From positions 1-35,248 of the forward strand of contig JAFGWI010000327.1 of NCBI GenBank assembly GCA_016937215.1: a DNA stretch of 35,248 nt, given 5' to 3'. The DNA comes from Spirochaetales bacterium (GTDB lineage: Bacteria; Spirochaetota; Spirochaetia; SZUA-6; JAFGRV01). Positions 1 to 8,070 of this stretch are shown here, one piece after another. The translations under genes were made by a program, and so were the position numbers. Below the pieces are notes generated by a model that saw only the letters and a list, made by a program, of their open reading frames with translations, was not told the origin of the DNA and searched no databases. The number at the start of each line of letters is the position of its first letter. The stretch's first letter is position 1.

Positions 1-1
1 A

Positions 2-64
2 TATGATCTCCAATATCAACAAGAAATAAAGGAAAAAATCGAAAAGAATAAATTATGTGCTTGA
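2..64 (+). CDS. Possible C-terminal end of a gene entering from the left
   Basis: An open frame runs from the window edge for 20 codons to a TGA at 62-64. It is rich in Lys, Glu and Gln, as a helical protein tail would be. There is no start inside the window and too little sequence to name a family. It could equally be chance, since the DNA right after it belongs to a repeat element. Low confidence. Confidence 0.3.
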   Translation, partial: YDLQYQQEIKEKIEKNKLCA

Positions 65-207
65 CTTTATCATAGGGGATTGAAGCGGAAACCCCACAGC
101 AGACCGGATGAAGGATTTTATATTGAATTGCCTATTCAGCTTTTGACTTTTTTTCTGACTCTGCGAGGAGTTGAAGCGAAAAGCCCGGCCTGAAAGCCCC
201 GGGGTCA

Positions 208-296
208 GCCATTCCAAATATAAACCATTTTGTATAAAAATATATTTCAACCGATGGTTTTTGACTGCATTAATAATAGTTTATATTTGGAATGGC
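208..296. repeat. 89-bp segment with 18-bp perfect terminal inverted repeats
   Basis: The ends are GCCATTCCAAATATAAAC (208-225) and its exact reverse complement (279-296), flanking about 53 AT-rich bases. The form resembles a miniature inverted-repeat element. Part of it (274-308, minus strand) recurs at 35131-35165 with 32 of 35 bases identical. No target-site duplication could be assigned with confidence. Confidence 0.6.
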
Positions 297-320
297 CACT
301 GCACCGAACGAAAATAAAGC

Positions 321-358
321 GCAATTCGTAATATTTGTACTCAAATATTACGAATTGC
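321..358. repeat. 17-bp perfect hairpin
   Basis: GCAATTCGTAATATTTG (321-337), a 4-base loop, then its exact reverse complement (342-358). It lies inside repeat copy A, next to the 89-bp inverted-repeat segment. There is no T-run, so it is more likely part of the repeat than a terminator. Confidence 0.6.
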
Positions 359-467
359 TGCCCTGGGCTTATCAGGCAACGCCCAAAAAAATCAACCAAA
401 GAGCCTTCACAAGATTCAAATAGGTTCAAAATTTTGAGTTTTGGCAAAGCACAGTGCTCCATTTCCA

Positions 468-496
468 TTGCAGGCAGCTAAATGATAGGATATAAT
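468..496 (+). promoter_or_regulatory. Sigma-70-type promoter of the glutamine synthetase gene
   Basis: TTGCAG (468-473), a 17-base spacer, then a perfect TATAAT (491-496). Transcription would start near 503, giving a leader of about 29 bases that carries GGGAGGA ahead of the ATG at 532. No sigma-54 element with correct spacing was found here. Confidence 0.65.
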
Positions 497-531
497 GTGG
501 AACATTTTTGAAAACCAGGGAGGATATAGCC

Positions 532-2628
532 ATGAGGATTAACAAAATTTTCGGGGAACTAAGCTTTAACCAAAAAGTCATGGAAGAACGACTTTCTTCG
601 GAAACTTATCAAAACTTCATGGAAACCCTGCATATTGGAAAACCCCTCGACCGATCACTGGCCGATAACCTCGCGCATAGCATGAAAGTCTGGGCAATAG
701 AGCAGGGAGCCACCCATTTTACCCACTGGTTCCAACCCCTTCGTGGGGGCACAGCAGAAAAGCACGATGCCTTTATTTCATATAATGAAAATGGCCACCT
801 GATCGAACATTTTTCCGGCAGCCAGCTTATCCAGTCAGAACCCGACGCATCGAGTTTTCCTTCTGGCGGAATCCGTTCAACCTTTGAGGCCAGGGGTTAT
901 ACAGCCTGGGACCCCAGCTCCGAGGTTTTTCTGCTTGAATCCGGACACAGTAAAACACTGGTTATTCCATCGGTTTTCCTGTCTTGGACCGGCATGGTGC
1001 TTGACCACAAAACACCTTTTCTGCGATCCCATCTGGCTTTGGAAAATTCGGTTATTCGCCTCCAGCGATTATTGGGGAATCGTCATGCTAAAAGGGTCAT
1101 TGTTCACATGGGCCTGGAGCAGGAGTATTTTCTGGTTCCCAAGGATTTGTATTTGAAGCGACGGGACTTGCAAATAACCGGGCGGACACTTTTCGGTTTA
1201 CCAGCGGCCAAGGGCCAACAGATGGAAGACCACTACCTGGGCACCATCAAGCCAAAGGTGCTGTTATTCATGGAGGAGCTTGATCAACAGTTATACCGTT
1301 TGGGAATACCGGCCAAAACAAGGCACAATGAAGTGGCTCCCAATCAATTTGAAATCGCGCCGCTTTTTGAAGAGGGGAATCGCGCTATTGACCACAATCT
1401 TCAGATCATGAATCTGATGGAGATTATTGCAGACAAACACGGTCTCACATGCCTGCTCCATGAAAAACCTTTTCAGGGGATTAATGGTTCCGGCAAACAC
1501 CTTAATTGGTCCATTGGCGACAATACGGGAAGCAATTATCTGGAACCCTCTGCCTCTCCATTGAAAAATATCACTTTTCTCATGACCCTTTCAGCCATCC
1601 TTCTGGGTGTTCACAAATACGGCGGACTTTTGCGCGCCTCGGTTGCCGACGCTGGCAACGATTTGCGTCTTGGCTCTAATGAGGCTCCGCCTGCAATCAT
1701 GAGTGTGTATCTGGGTAGTTATTTAACAAAGCTGTTGGAAGATATTGAAGATTCCAAGGCCTTTAACGAAAAAAAAATTAGTGAGATCAGTCTGGGAATT
1801 CGCCGCCTCCCCATGATACAGCGGGACACTTCTGACCGTAACCGGACTTCACCTATAGCTTTTACAGGCAACAAATTTGAATTCAGGGCCGCCGGGTCGT
1901 CCCAGAACTGCTCGGAAAGCGCCACGGTCATCAACCTAATGCTTACTTATGGTTTTGATTACGTTTACAAGGAATTATCTATAATGTCAGGCGACAGCAA
2001 GCAGAATGCCTTGAAAATCATTAAATCCATACTCAGCAATACCAAAGATATTCGATTTGAAGGTAATAATTATGATGATCAATGGGTTATCGAAGCCCAG
2101 AAAAAAGGCCTACCCTACTACAAACAAACGCCTCACAGTCTCGAAGAATTGACCAAAGAGGAAACAATCAAGCTTTACAAGAATTATGGGGTACTTTCAA
2201 AAACCGAACTGGAATCAAAAAAGGAGATTCGCCTTGACCATTATTGCAAAACAAAAATAAACGAATTCAAAACAGCTGTTAACCTGTGCCACAGCCAGAT
2301 CCTTCCCTGTGTTGAAGAATATATAAGTGAAATCAGCGACATTCTACTAAAACTCAAAGAGCTGGAAAAGGAATCACCGGCCATGCAGGACAAGCTTGAA
2401 ATATTATTGAAAAATTATGAAGAGATTCAAAAAAGCATCAATTTTATAGAAGAACAGCTTATCCATTTATCCCAGATCGCTAATTTTGATGCAAAGGCAA
2501 AGGAGATACATTCAAAACTGGAACCATCTTTCATTCAATTACGCGGTCTTGTTGACAGTACTGAAAAAATAATCCCGGGAAGCCTTTGGCCACTCCCCTC
2601 ATATCAGGATCTTTTATCACGCTTTTAA
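532..2628 (+). CDS. glnN: Glutamine synthetase type III
   Basis: ATP-dependent cytoplasmic ligase that joins ammonia to glutamate to form glutamine. The 698-residue length is typical of type III enzymes, against about 470 for type I. Visible motifs: RGGTAEKHDAF near residue 75, the metal-binding GLEQEYFLV near 194, the glutamate-site NGSGKHLNWS near 317, and the ATP-site RTSPIAFTGNKFEFRAAGSS near 437-457. An in-frame TTG at 508 would add 8 residues, but it lies about 5 bases after the predicted transcription start. The ATG at 532 has a strong GGGAGGA at proper spacing, so I chose it. The gene converges on the urease operon, and its product would assimilate the ammonia that urease releases. 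The C-terminal 150 residues are helical and charged, as is usual in the family. Confidence 0.95.
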   Translation: MRINKIFGELSFNQKVMEERLSSETYQNFMETLHIGKPLDRSLADNLAHSMKVWAIEQGATHFTHWFQPLRGGTAEKHDAFISYNENGHLIEHFSGSQLIQSEPDASSFPSGGIRSTFEARGYTAWDPSSEVFLLESGHSKTLVIPSVFLSWTGMVLDHKTPFLRSHLALENSVIRLQRLLGNRHAKRVIVHMGLEQEYFLVPKDLYLKRRDLQITGRTLFGLPAAKGQQMEDHYLGTIKPKVLLFMEELDQQLYRLGIPAKTRHNEVAPNQFEIAPLFEEGNRAIDHNLQIMNLMEIIADKHGLTCLLHEKPFQGINGSGKHLNWSIGDNTGSNYLEPSASPLKNITFLMTLSAILLGVHKYGGLLRASVADAGNDLRLGSNEAPPAIMSVYLGSYLTKLLEDIEDSKAFNEKKISEISLGIRRLPMIQRDTSDRNRTSPIAFTGNKFEFRAAGSSQNCSESATVINLMLTYGFDYVYKELSIMSGDSKQNALKIIKSILSNTKDIRFEGNNYDDQWVIEAQKKGLPYYKQTPHSLEELTKEETIKLYKNYGVLSKTELESKKEIRLDHYCKTKINEFKTAVNLCHSQILPCVEEYISEISDILLKLKELEKESPAMQDKLEILLKNYEEIQKSINFIEEQLIHLSQIANFDAKAKEIHSKLEPSFIQLRGLVDSTEKIIPGSLWPLPSYQDLLSRF

Positions 2629-2683
2629 TTAATGGTACCTCTTCTGACAAAGTACTTTTCTTAATCAGAAGAGGTACCATTAA
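2629..2683. terminator. 19-bp perfect inverted repeat between convergent genes
   Basis: Arms 2629-2647 and 2665-2683 are exact reverse complements (TTAATGGTACCTCTTCTGA on the left), with a 17-base loop, beginning one base after the glutamine synthetase stop. No T-run follows the right arm, so it is not a canonical intrinsic terminator. It may still act as a transcript-end hairpin for glnN, or on the minus strand for the urease operon. Confidence 0.5.
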
Positions 2684-2870
2684 GGCTATTTGCAATTTGT
2701 TCATGGTCATTGGGTTATAGAACTTTTTATTTTTTTATAGAGCTGCTAAATTGCAATAATTTCTTCAGCACATTATCGATCTTATTTGGCAGTGAGTAGA
2801 TTCAGCAAACAGTGCAGAGCGGGTTAGTAAGTGGAAGTTGTTGCATAGGTTCAAAAAACCCTTAAGGAAC

Positions 2871-3623
2871 TCAGGTTACCTTTTTCGGAAGCCGGGAAAG
2901 GTAAGTTCCAGCAAAATCCAGAATTTTGATATTCCATACATCCTGCCCCAATTCTCCCTTTGTCCAGTAAGTACCCCGACCAAAATCTTTAAGATAATTT
3001 TCAATAAAAGAAAGGTATTCCTTGCCTTTCAACAATACCGTTGCCCAAAGCTTTGCGCCTTGAAAACCTGCTTTCCCTGAAGGATAATCATCTTTTGTAA
3101 TTTTAAATTTTTCAAAAAGTAATGGTTTGGAGTTGATATAAAATTTTAAGTTGAAAAGGTATTCCTCAAATACCCATTCTTCACCATAACCAACTCGTCC
3201 AGGGGAAAAAACATCAAAATAAAAAATGCTTGAACTATCAGCTATATTGATGACAACCTCACGTTTTATCCGACTTTGAGCACATGGAATAAACGCAGGT
3301 TCAACCAAAAACAAATCCGCATTTTCTGCGAGTCTGATCTGCGCATCCAGACCAACTGCATCTTCAGCATTCATTCCAGGATAACAAAGAGTGCTTGCCG
3401 GAGGTAACCAGGATAATGAGCTATCCGGACCAAGATCGATCTGCAAATCAAGCTGATCACCCCCGCGCAAACCACCTCCAGTATCACTGGGATAGGCATT
3501 AAAACTGATTCCTCGCCTGAGCACTCTCAGGTGCCCGGGCGGATGAAAAAAGCTGTTGTATTTGCCATTTTCAATTTTTAAAGAAATTTTACCTTTATGA
3601 AACAAGCTTGTCCTAGTGCTCAT
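2871..3623 (-). CDS. ureD: Urease accessory protein UreD (UreH)
   Basis: Part of the UreD-UreF-UreG complex that loads nickel and CO2 into apo-urease. The 250-residue product has family features such as the segment reading [18 protein letters not shown] near residue 50, the [11 protein letters not shown] region, and [12 protein letters not shown]. The chosen ATG ([11 protein letters not shown]) is translationally coupled. It overlaps the end of ureG by 11 bases in another frame, inside the codons for the histidine tail of UreG. A longer reading from 3701 would extend through ureG and is unlikely. It is the last gene of the array, whereas ureD often comes first in other bacteria. It is slightly short for the family (about 260-290). 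Confidence 0.88.
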   Translation of the reverse strand: MSTRTSLFHKGKISLKIENGKYNSFFHPPGHLRVLRRGISFNAYPSDTGGGLRGGDQLDLQIDLGPDSSLSWLPPASTLCYPGMNAEDAVGLDAQIRLAENADLFLVEPAFIPCAQSRIKREVVINIADSSSIFYFDVFSPGRVGYGEEWVFEEYLFNLKFYINSKPLLFEKFKITKDDYPSGKAGFQGAKLWATVLLKGKEYLSFIENYLKDFGRGTYWTKGELGQDVWNIKILDFAGTYLSRLPKKVT

Positions 3624-4308
3624 GATCGTGATCGTGGTGGTGGTGATGGAGCGTTGAACTTTGCAAAGTAGGTTTTCCTGCCCAAAAGGCTTCTTTTTCA
3701 ATCATATTGTCACCCAACAAAGATTCGATCCAATGACAAACAACATTCACACCGGTATTTATTTTCAGATTAGTCATAACAAACCCCAAAGGCCCTCGGG
3801 CGGCGAGAATATCGCTTTCCATTTGTGCCAGGTCCACTTCAACATATGGCGCCAAATCAATCTTGTTAACAACCAGCAAATCGCTTCGCGCTATGCCAAT
3901 ACCTCCCTTTCTGGGTATATCGCCTCCTTGCGCCACATCAATAATATAAATCTGATAATCCACCAGATCAGGGCTAAAGGTAGCTGAAAGATTATCTCCG
4001 CCGCTTTCGATAAATGCGAGTTTCGCATCGGGAAATTTCTTTTTCATCATCATCAATGCATCATTATTTAATGAAATATCATCGCGAATAGCGGCATGGG
4101 GACACCCTCCGGTTTCAACGCCCATAATCCTTCCCTGCTCAAGGGCTTTTTGATTTGTCAAAAACTGAGCATCTTCCCTGGTGTAAATATCATTGGTTAT
4201 CACGACCATGGAATATTTGTCACGAAGGGTTTCGCATATTCGCAATAACAAATGACTCTTCCCTGAACCTACAGGCCCCCCAATTCCGATTTTAATCCAA
4301 TCACTCAT
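3613..4308 (-). CDS. ureG: Urease accessory GTPase UreG with histidine-rich C-terminus
   Basis: SIMIBI-class GTPase that drives nickel insertion into urease. It has the P-loop [12 protein letters not shown] near residue 10, [14 protein letters not shown] near 65 (the metal-binding CPH of UreG), the [15 protein letters not shown] segment, and NKIDLAPYV as the guanine-specificity motif. The last 12 residues are mostly His and Asp ([11 protein letters not shown]). Many UreG proteins carry a histidine-rich stretch at the N-terminus instead. No ureE, the usual histidine-tailed nickel chaperone, lies in the cluster, so this tail may store or hand over nickel. That last point is inference. A ribosome site TAGGAG precedes the ATG, 9 bases after the ureF stop. 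Confidence 0.95.
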   Translation of the reverse strand: MSDWIKIGIGGPVGSGKSHLLLRICETLRDKYSMVVITNDIYTREDAQFLTNQKALEQGRIMGVETGGCPHAAIRDDISLNNDALMMMKKKFPDAKLAFIESGGDNLSATFSPDLVDYQIYIIDVAQGGDIPRKGGIGIARSDLLVVNKIDLAPYVEVDLAQMESDILAARGPLGFVMTNLKINTGVNVVCHWIESLLGDNMIEKEAFWAGKPTLQSSTLHHHHHDHDHEH

Positions 4309-4317
4309 AAAACACTC

Positions 4318-5025
4318 CTAACTTCGAAAATAACGAGCCTTTAATGACTCGTGCCCCATCTGGGCCATATCGTATCCCAATGAACATTGAGAGACCATGT
4401 CCAGACTGACTTGGCCGGCCAAGCAGCTCATTTCCAAAAATATCATTTCATTCATTTCTTTTATATAGATCTGAGATTCTCTTTGTCCAAGGGGTAATAT
4501 CCTGACAGCCACCTGCGCCCACTGTCTGAAAAATCCCGATAAAAATGAAATTAAAATATCAGATGATTCAATATCTAGGCACCCTCCCACTACTCCCCAA
4601 GCCACACCATGTTGAATGGGCTGGTTTTCCAGCTCACTGTAAATATAGTTTTTTATGGTGTCCAGAAATTCAATTTTATATACATCAGCAACCAAGCTCA
4701 CCAAGGAGCGACCAATTTGAGCAGAAGCCTCCCGGGATTGATGTGAGGGGCGGTAGAGCCTAGAAATATCATCCAACAAGTGGATTTTTTGCAAATCATT
4801 CTTTTTTGCCGCTTCATAGGCAAGCAGAATAAAAATGGCCTCACCTTTTATCAGCGAATGATAAAGAACCTCTTTTGAAAATTCCAGAAGATCTTCCAGC
4901 CCCTTAATCCATTTCATTGTTATGGCATATTCCAAACCAAATGAATGGCCGAAGGCACCAGTTGGAAAAGCAGAATCCGAGAAATGGAGCAAGGTTAATA
5001 ACTGCCAGGATTTATCGCTTGCCAT
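4318..5025 (-). CDS. ureF: Urease accessory protein UreF
   Basis: All-helical protein that joins UreD and UreG on apo-urease and gates GTP hydrolysis during nickel delivery. The 235-residue product opens with the family signature LLHFSDSAFPTGAFGHSFGLEYA. It also contains the RSLVSLVADVY segment and the QHGVAWGVVGGCLDI region, and ends in the conserved SLGYDMAQMGHESLKARYFRS. It starts 8 bases after ureC and is followed 9 bases later by ureG, consistent with one transcript. The ribosome-binding site is weak (AGGC), which suggests translational coupling to ureC. Confidence 0.93.
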   Translation of the reverse strand: MASDKSWQLLTLLHFSDSAFPTGAFGHSFGLEYAITMKWIKGLEDLLEFSKEVLYHSLIKGEAIFILLAYEAAKKNDLQKIHLLDDISRLYRPSHQSREASAQIGRSLVSLVADVYKIEFLDTIKNYIYSELENQPIQHGVAWGVVGGCLDIESSDILISFLSGFFRQWAQVAVRILPLGQRESQIYIKEMNEMIFLEMSCLAGQVSLDMVSQCSLGYDMAQMGHESLKARYFRS

Positions 5026-5033
5026 GGCTGCGC

Positions 5034-6752
5034 CTAAAACAGAAAATATCGCTGGGCCAGAGGAAGCTCAGACATGGGTTCGCAAACGAGAAGTTCACCA
5101 TCAGCCCTTACCTCATAGGTCTCGGGATTAATTTCCATCACCGGCAATGCATCGTTTAATGGCAAATCCTTTTTTGTGACGGATCTGACATTTTTCAAGG
5201 CCACAGCCCGCTTTTGAAGGTCCAACATTTTCGGAACAGCACGATCCATAGCAGCCTGGCTCAAAAATGTCAAACCGGTTGAATACTTGGCGCGACCATA
5301 AGAACCAAACATCCTTCGTCCGTAAACCGGCTGAGGTGTCGGGATGGACGCATTAGCATCACCCATAGCCGAGAAAGCTATAAATCCCCCTTTGATAACA
5401 ATTTCAGGATACACACCAAAAAAAGCAGGGTCCCACAATGTCAAATCAGCTATTTTTCCGACTTCAACCGAACCAATGTAATGATCCATACCATGGGCAA
5501 TAGCCGGGCAAATCGTATATTTGGCCACATAACGCTTGATTCTGAAATTATCATGCTGGGCTGGGTCCTGAGGCAAACTTCCTCTCTGCACTTTCATTTT
5601 ATGTGCAGTCTGCCAAGTCCTGGTGATAACTTCACCAACACGACCCATAGCCTGGCTATCACTGGACATTATACTGATTGCACCCAAATCATGAAGAATA
5701 TCCTCGGCAGCAATGGTTTGAGGCCGAATTCGGCTGTCAGCAAAGGAAACATCCTCAGGTATGGAGGGGTCAAGATGATGACATACCATAAGCATATCTC
5801 TATGTTCAGGAATTGTATTAATCGTAAAGGGGCGTGTAGGATTTGTGGAACTCGGCAACACGTTCATTTCTCCGCATACCTTTAAAATATCCGGCGCATG
5901 ACCGCCACCGGCGCCTTCAGAATGAAAGGTATGAATAGTACGACCCTTAAAAGCAGCTATTGTGTCTTCGACAAATCCGGCTTCATTCAAGGTATCAGTA
6001 TGAATGGCCACCTGAAGCCCGGTTTTCTCAGCCACATCCAAACAGCAATCAATGGCTGCCGGTGTCGTTCCCCAGTCTTCGTGAAGTTTGAGCCCGCACG
6101 CACCAGCCTCAACCTGTTCCATAAGGGCGTCGGGCAATGAACTGTTTCCTTTTCCAAAGAAACCCATGTTGGTGACAAAATCTTCAGAAGATTCGAGCAT
6201 CCGATGAATATTCCAGGGCCCTGGAGTACAGGTCGTCGCAAGAGTGCCTGTGGCAGGTCCTGTGCCACCGCCCAGCATCGTGGTCACACCGCTCAACAAA
6301 GCGGTTTCAATCTGCTCCGGGCAAATAAAATGAATGTGCAGATCCAGGGCGCCTGCAGTAAGTATTTTACCTTCGCCTGCTAGCACTTCAGTGCCTGGGC
6401 CGATCTCCATACCTCGGGTGATATTTTCCTGAACACCCGGATTACCGGCATTACCGATAGCCGAAATGCGCCCCTCTTTTACGGCAATGTCAGCCTTATA
6501 AATACCCGTGTAATCGATGATTAAAGCGCTGGTAATCACGAGGTCCGGTGCTCCTGATTTTGAAGTTGCCCGAGGGTCCTGACCCATACCGTCTCGAATG
6601 ACTTTTCCGCCGCCAAACTTCGATTGATCGCCGGCAACGGTCAAATCCTTTTCAACTTGGAGCACAAGAGCTGTATCTCCAAGCCTCATTCTATCGCCAG
6701 TGCTTGGCCCATACATATCAGCATAATTTTTTCCGAATATTTTAATTCCCAT
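5034..6752 (-). CDS. ureC: Urease catalytic subunit alpha
   Basis: Nickel metalloenzyme subunit that hydrolyses urea to ammonia and carbamate. The 572-residue length matches the family. The sequence shows HIHFICPEQ (nickel-1 histidines), GLKLHEDWG with the carbamylated lysine at about residue 222, [24 protein letters not shown], the mobile-flap MVCHHLDP, and [12 protein letters not shown] carrying the nickel-binding aspartate. The start at 6752 ([21 protein letters not shown]) is preceded by GGAGGAG, embedded in the last codons of ureB. The frame stays open to 6815, but those extra residues read through ureB in another frame. All catalytic residues I can place are present, so the enzyme should be active once matured. 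Confidence 0.97.
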   Translation of the reverse strand: MGIKIFGKNYADMYGPSTGDRMRLGDTALVLQVEKDLTVAGDQSKFGGGKVIRDGMGQDPRATSKSGAPDLVITSALIIDYTGIYKADIAVKEGRISAIGNAGNPGVQENITRGMEIGPGTEVLAGEGKILTAGALDLHIHFICPEQIETALLSGVTTMLGGGTGPATGTLATTCTPGPWNIHRMLESSEDFVTNMGFFGKGNSSLPDALMEQVEAGACGLKLHEDWGTTPAAIDCCLDVAEKTGLQVAIHTDTLNEAGFVEDTIAAFKGRTIHTFHSEGAGGGHAPDILKVCGEMNVLPSSTNPTRPFTINTIPEHRDMLMVCHHLDPSIPEDVSFADSRIRPQTIAAEDILHDLGAISIMSSDSQAMGRVGEVITRTWQTAHKMKVQRGSLPQDPAQHDNFRIKRYVAKYTICPAIAHGMDHYIGSVEVGKIADLTLWDPAFFGVYPEIVIKGGFIAFSAMGDANASIPTPQPVYGRRMFGSYGRAKYSTGLTFLSQAAMDRAVPKMLDLQKRAVALKNVRSVTKKDLPLNDALPVMEINPETYEVRADGELLVCEPMSELPLAQRYFLF

Positions 6753-7149
6753 GGCCAGCTCCTCCAAAACCCCTTTCAGATGCTTTTTTAAACGCCTTTT
6801 TTCTGACACTTTCACTATTTAATGAACCATTTACAAGCCCGTTCAAGCCATAGCAATAACGTTCGCCTTTGATATCTATCAGGTCCACATTCAAACTCAT
6901 ACCTGGTTCAAAACGCATAGCAGTGCCCGAAGGAATAGCCAAACGCTTTCCATAAGCAAGGGTTCTATTAAAATCCAAAAATTTATTAACCTCAAAAAAA
7001 TGAAAATGACTCCCGACCTGTACTGGCCTGTCACCCCGATTAACAACGGTTAAAGTGACGTTTTCACGGTCACTTAATAAATCCTTTTCCTTATCTGATA
7101 CCCATATTTGGCCTGGAATAATTGAATTTTTATCATGATCGCCTTTCAT
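6742..7149 (-). CDS. ureB: Urease subunit beta
   Basis: Structural subunit of the urease (alpha-beta-gamma)3 assembly. The 135 residues include the family core [60 protein letters not shown], and the C-terminal GLVNGSLN. It is a separate gene rather than fused to ureA, unlike the Helicobacter arrangement. The last codons overlap the ureC start by 11 bases and contain its ribosome-binding site. The N-terminal MKGDHDKNS extension is a little longer than usual. Confidence 0.95.
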   Translation of the reverse strand: MKGDHDKNSIIPGQIWVSDKEKDLLSDRENVTLTVVNRGDRPVQVGSHFHFFEVNKFLDFNRTLAYGKRLAIPSGTAMRFEPGMSLNVDLIDIKGERYCYGLNGLVNGSLNSESVRKKAFKKASERGFGGAGHGN

Positions 7150-7157
7150 AGATCCTC

Positions 7158-7457
7158 CTATTGTATAGGTTCATGCACAGTAACCAGTTTGGTTCCATCG
7201 GGAAAGGTAGCTTCCACCTGGACACTGTGTAGCATTTCCGGAACCCCTTCCATCACTTCGCTTCGGGAAAGAATATCAGTACCACGATTCATAATATCTA
7301 CTACCTGCTTTCCTTCCCGAGCCCATTCCAGAATTTGACTTGTTATAAGTGAAACAGCTTCTGGATAATTCAACAGAATACCTCTTTCCTTTCGGTCCCG
7401 AGCTATCATGGCTGCCAGGGAAATAAGCAATTTTTCCCGTTCTCTTTCAGTAAACAT
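7158..7457 (-). CDS. ureA: Urease subunit gamma
   Basis: Small structural urease subunit of 99 residues, the normal length. It begins [26 protein letters not shown] and contains [22 protein letters not shown], then [28 protein letters not shown]. The chosen ATG sits one base beyond the stop of the P-II gene, and its ribosome site (AAGGAGGA) lies within the final P-II codons. This ties the two tightly in translation. A longer in-frame reading to 7565 would duplicate P-II sequence and is rejected. Confidence 0.95.
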   Translation of the reverse strand: MFTEREREKLLISLAAMIARDRKERGILLNYPEAVSLITSQILEWAREGKQVVDIMNRGTDILSRSEVMEGVPEMLHSVQVEATFPDGTKLVTVHEPIQ

Positions 7458-7458
7458 A

Positions 7459-7785
7459 TCACACGTCCTCCTTGGACTTTTCTCCTGTTCTGATAGTGTA
7501 TTCTTCCCCAACATCAACGACAAAAATTTTTCCATCGCCAATATTCCCGGTTTGTGCGGTCTCAATCACGATTTTTATTATTTCTTCGTAATCCTTATTT
7601 TGACAAACGATAATTACCATTTCTTTGGGAAGCTTATCATAAATCATATTTCCGATATGTATTCCCCGTTGCTTACCTCGACCTCTAACACTCATCTCCG
7701 TCAATGAGCTGAATCCCTTGCTGTCCAAAACTGTGGTTACATCCTTAAGCTTTTCAGGTCTAACAATTGCAAAAATCATCTTCAT
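7459..7785 (-). CDS. P-II family nitrogen regulator, NifI1-like T-loop
   Basis: Trimeric signalling protein of the P-II family, 108 residues, expected to bind ATP, ADP or 2-oxoglutarate. The B-loop TGNIGDGKI (79-87) and C-terminal IRTGEK (98-103) are intact. The T-loop reads [22 protein letters not shown] (35-56, two pieces joined). Compared with GlnB it is about four residues shorter and lacks the tyrosine (Tyr51) that is uridylylated in enteric GlnB. The GRGKQ-G...YD-LPK pattern matches the archaeal and anaerobe NifI1 group. It lies between urtE and ureA, with AGGAGG upstream, and no nitrogenase gene is in view. Its likely target is the Urt transporter or urease expression, which is inference. 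Cyanobacterial P-II is known to bind UrtE. Confidence 0.9.
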   Translation of the reverse strand: MKMIFAIVRPEKLKDVTTVLDSKGFSSLTEMSVRGRGKQRGIHIGNMIYDKLPKEMVIIVCQNKDYEEIIKIVIETAQTGNIGDGKIFVVDVGEEYTIRTGEKSKEDV

Positions 7786-7932
7786 ATTCTGGCCTCCTTT
7801 TCACAATTCAATAAAATTTATTCTCTGCCATTCACCGAATTCAAACACAGTTTACCGATCACCTGTCATATTCCTTGACTTAAAACAAATATACAAAAAA
7901 CTCCCGTTTTGCCTGCCATATTTTTTAGTGTT

Positions 7933-7998
7933 GCCTGACAAGCCCGGGGCTTTCAGGCCGGACTATCCGGATAGCACCTGTACAGCAGGTGGCTTTTT
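7933..7998 (+). repeat. Intergenic repeat family, copy B (compact)
   Basis: GTTGCCTGACAAGCCC followed by GGGGCTTTCAGGCCGGAC. The arms GCCTGA+AAGCCC (7933-7945) and GGGCTT+TCAGGC (7947-7958) form a nearly perfect stem matching copy A without its insertions. A second hairpin, CACCTG...CAGGTG, and a T-rich run (GGCTTTTTCTTTT) follow. It occupies most of the 285-base space between urtE and the P-II gene and may affect read-through or mRNA processing. Confidence 0.6.
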
Positions 7999-8070
7999 CT
8001 TTTAGTAAACTAATTTTCATTTGTTTACATCTCAACAAACCAATAACACATTATCAATACAGAATTAATT

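Larger units (their letters stand above)
76..384 (-). repeat. Intergenic repeat family, copy A (interrupted)
   Basis: Read on the minus strand, this copy starts with GGGCGTTGCC (384-375) followed by TGATAAGCCC. It resumes at about 203 with GGGGCTTTCAGGC, then CGGGCTTTTCGC (187-176), and ends with CGCTTCAATCCC (87-76). The arms GCCTGATAAGCCC and GGGGCTTTCAGGC can pair. The same three blocks occur at 19667-19858 and 26890-27092. Between the arms lie about 150 bases that include two further palindromes (208-296 and 321-358), which look like nested insertions. Confidence 0.7.

Noticed and set aside
321..358. Rho-independent terminator
   Set aside because: Perfect hairpin but no T-run and no upstream gene in the right place; better explained as repeat.
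450..466. Sigma-54-like TGGCA...TGC ahead of glnN
   Set aside because: The GG-to-GC distance is one base too long, and a good TATAAT promoter is present.
508..531. Upstream TTG start for glutamine synthetase
   Set aside because: It lies almost at the predicted transcription start and has no ribosome site, while ATG 532 has GGGAGGA.
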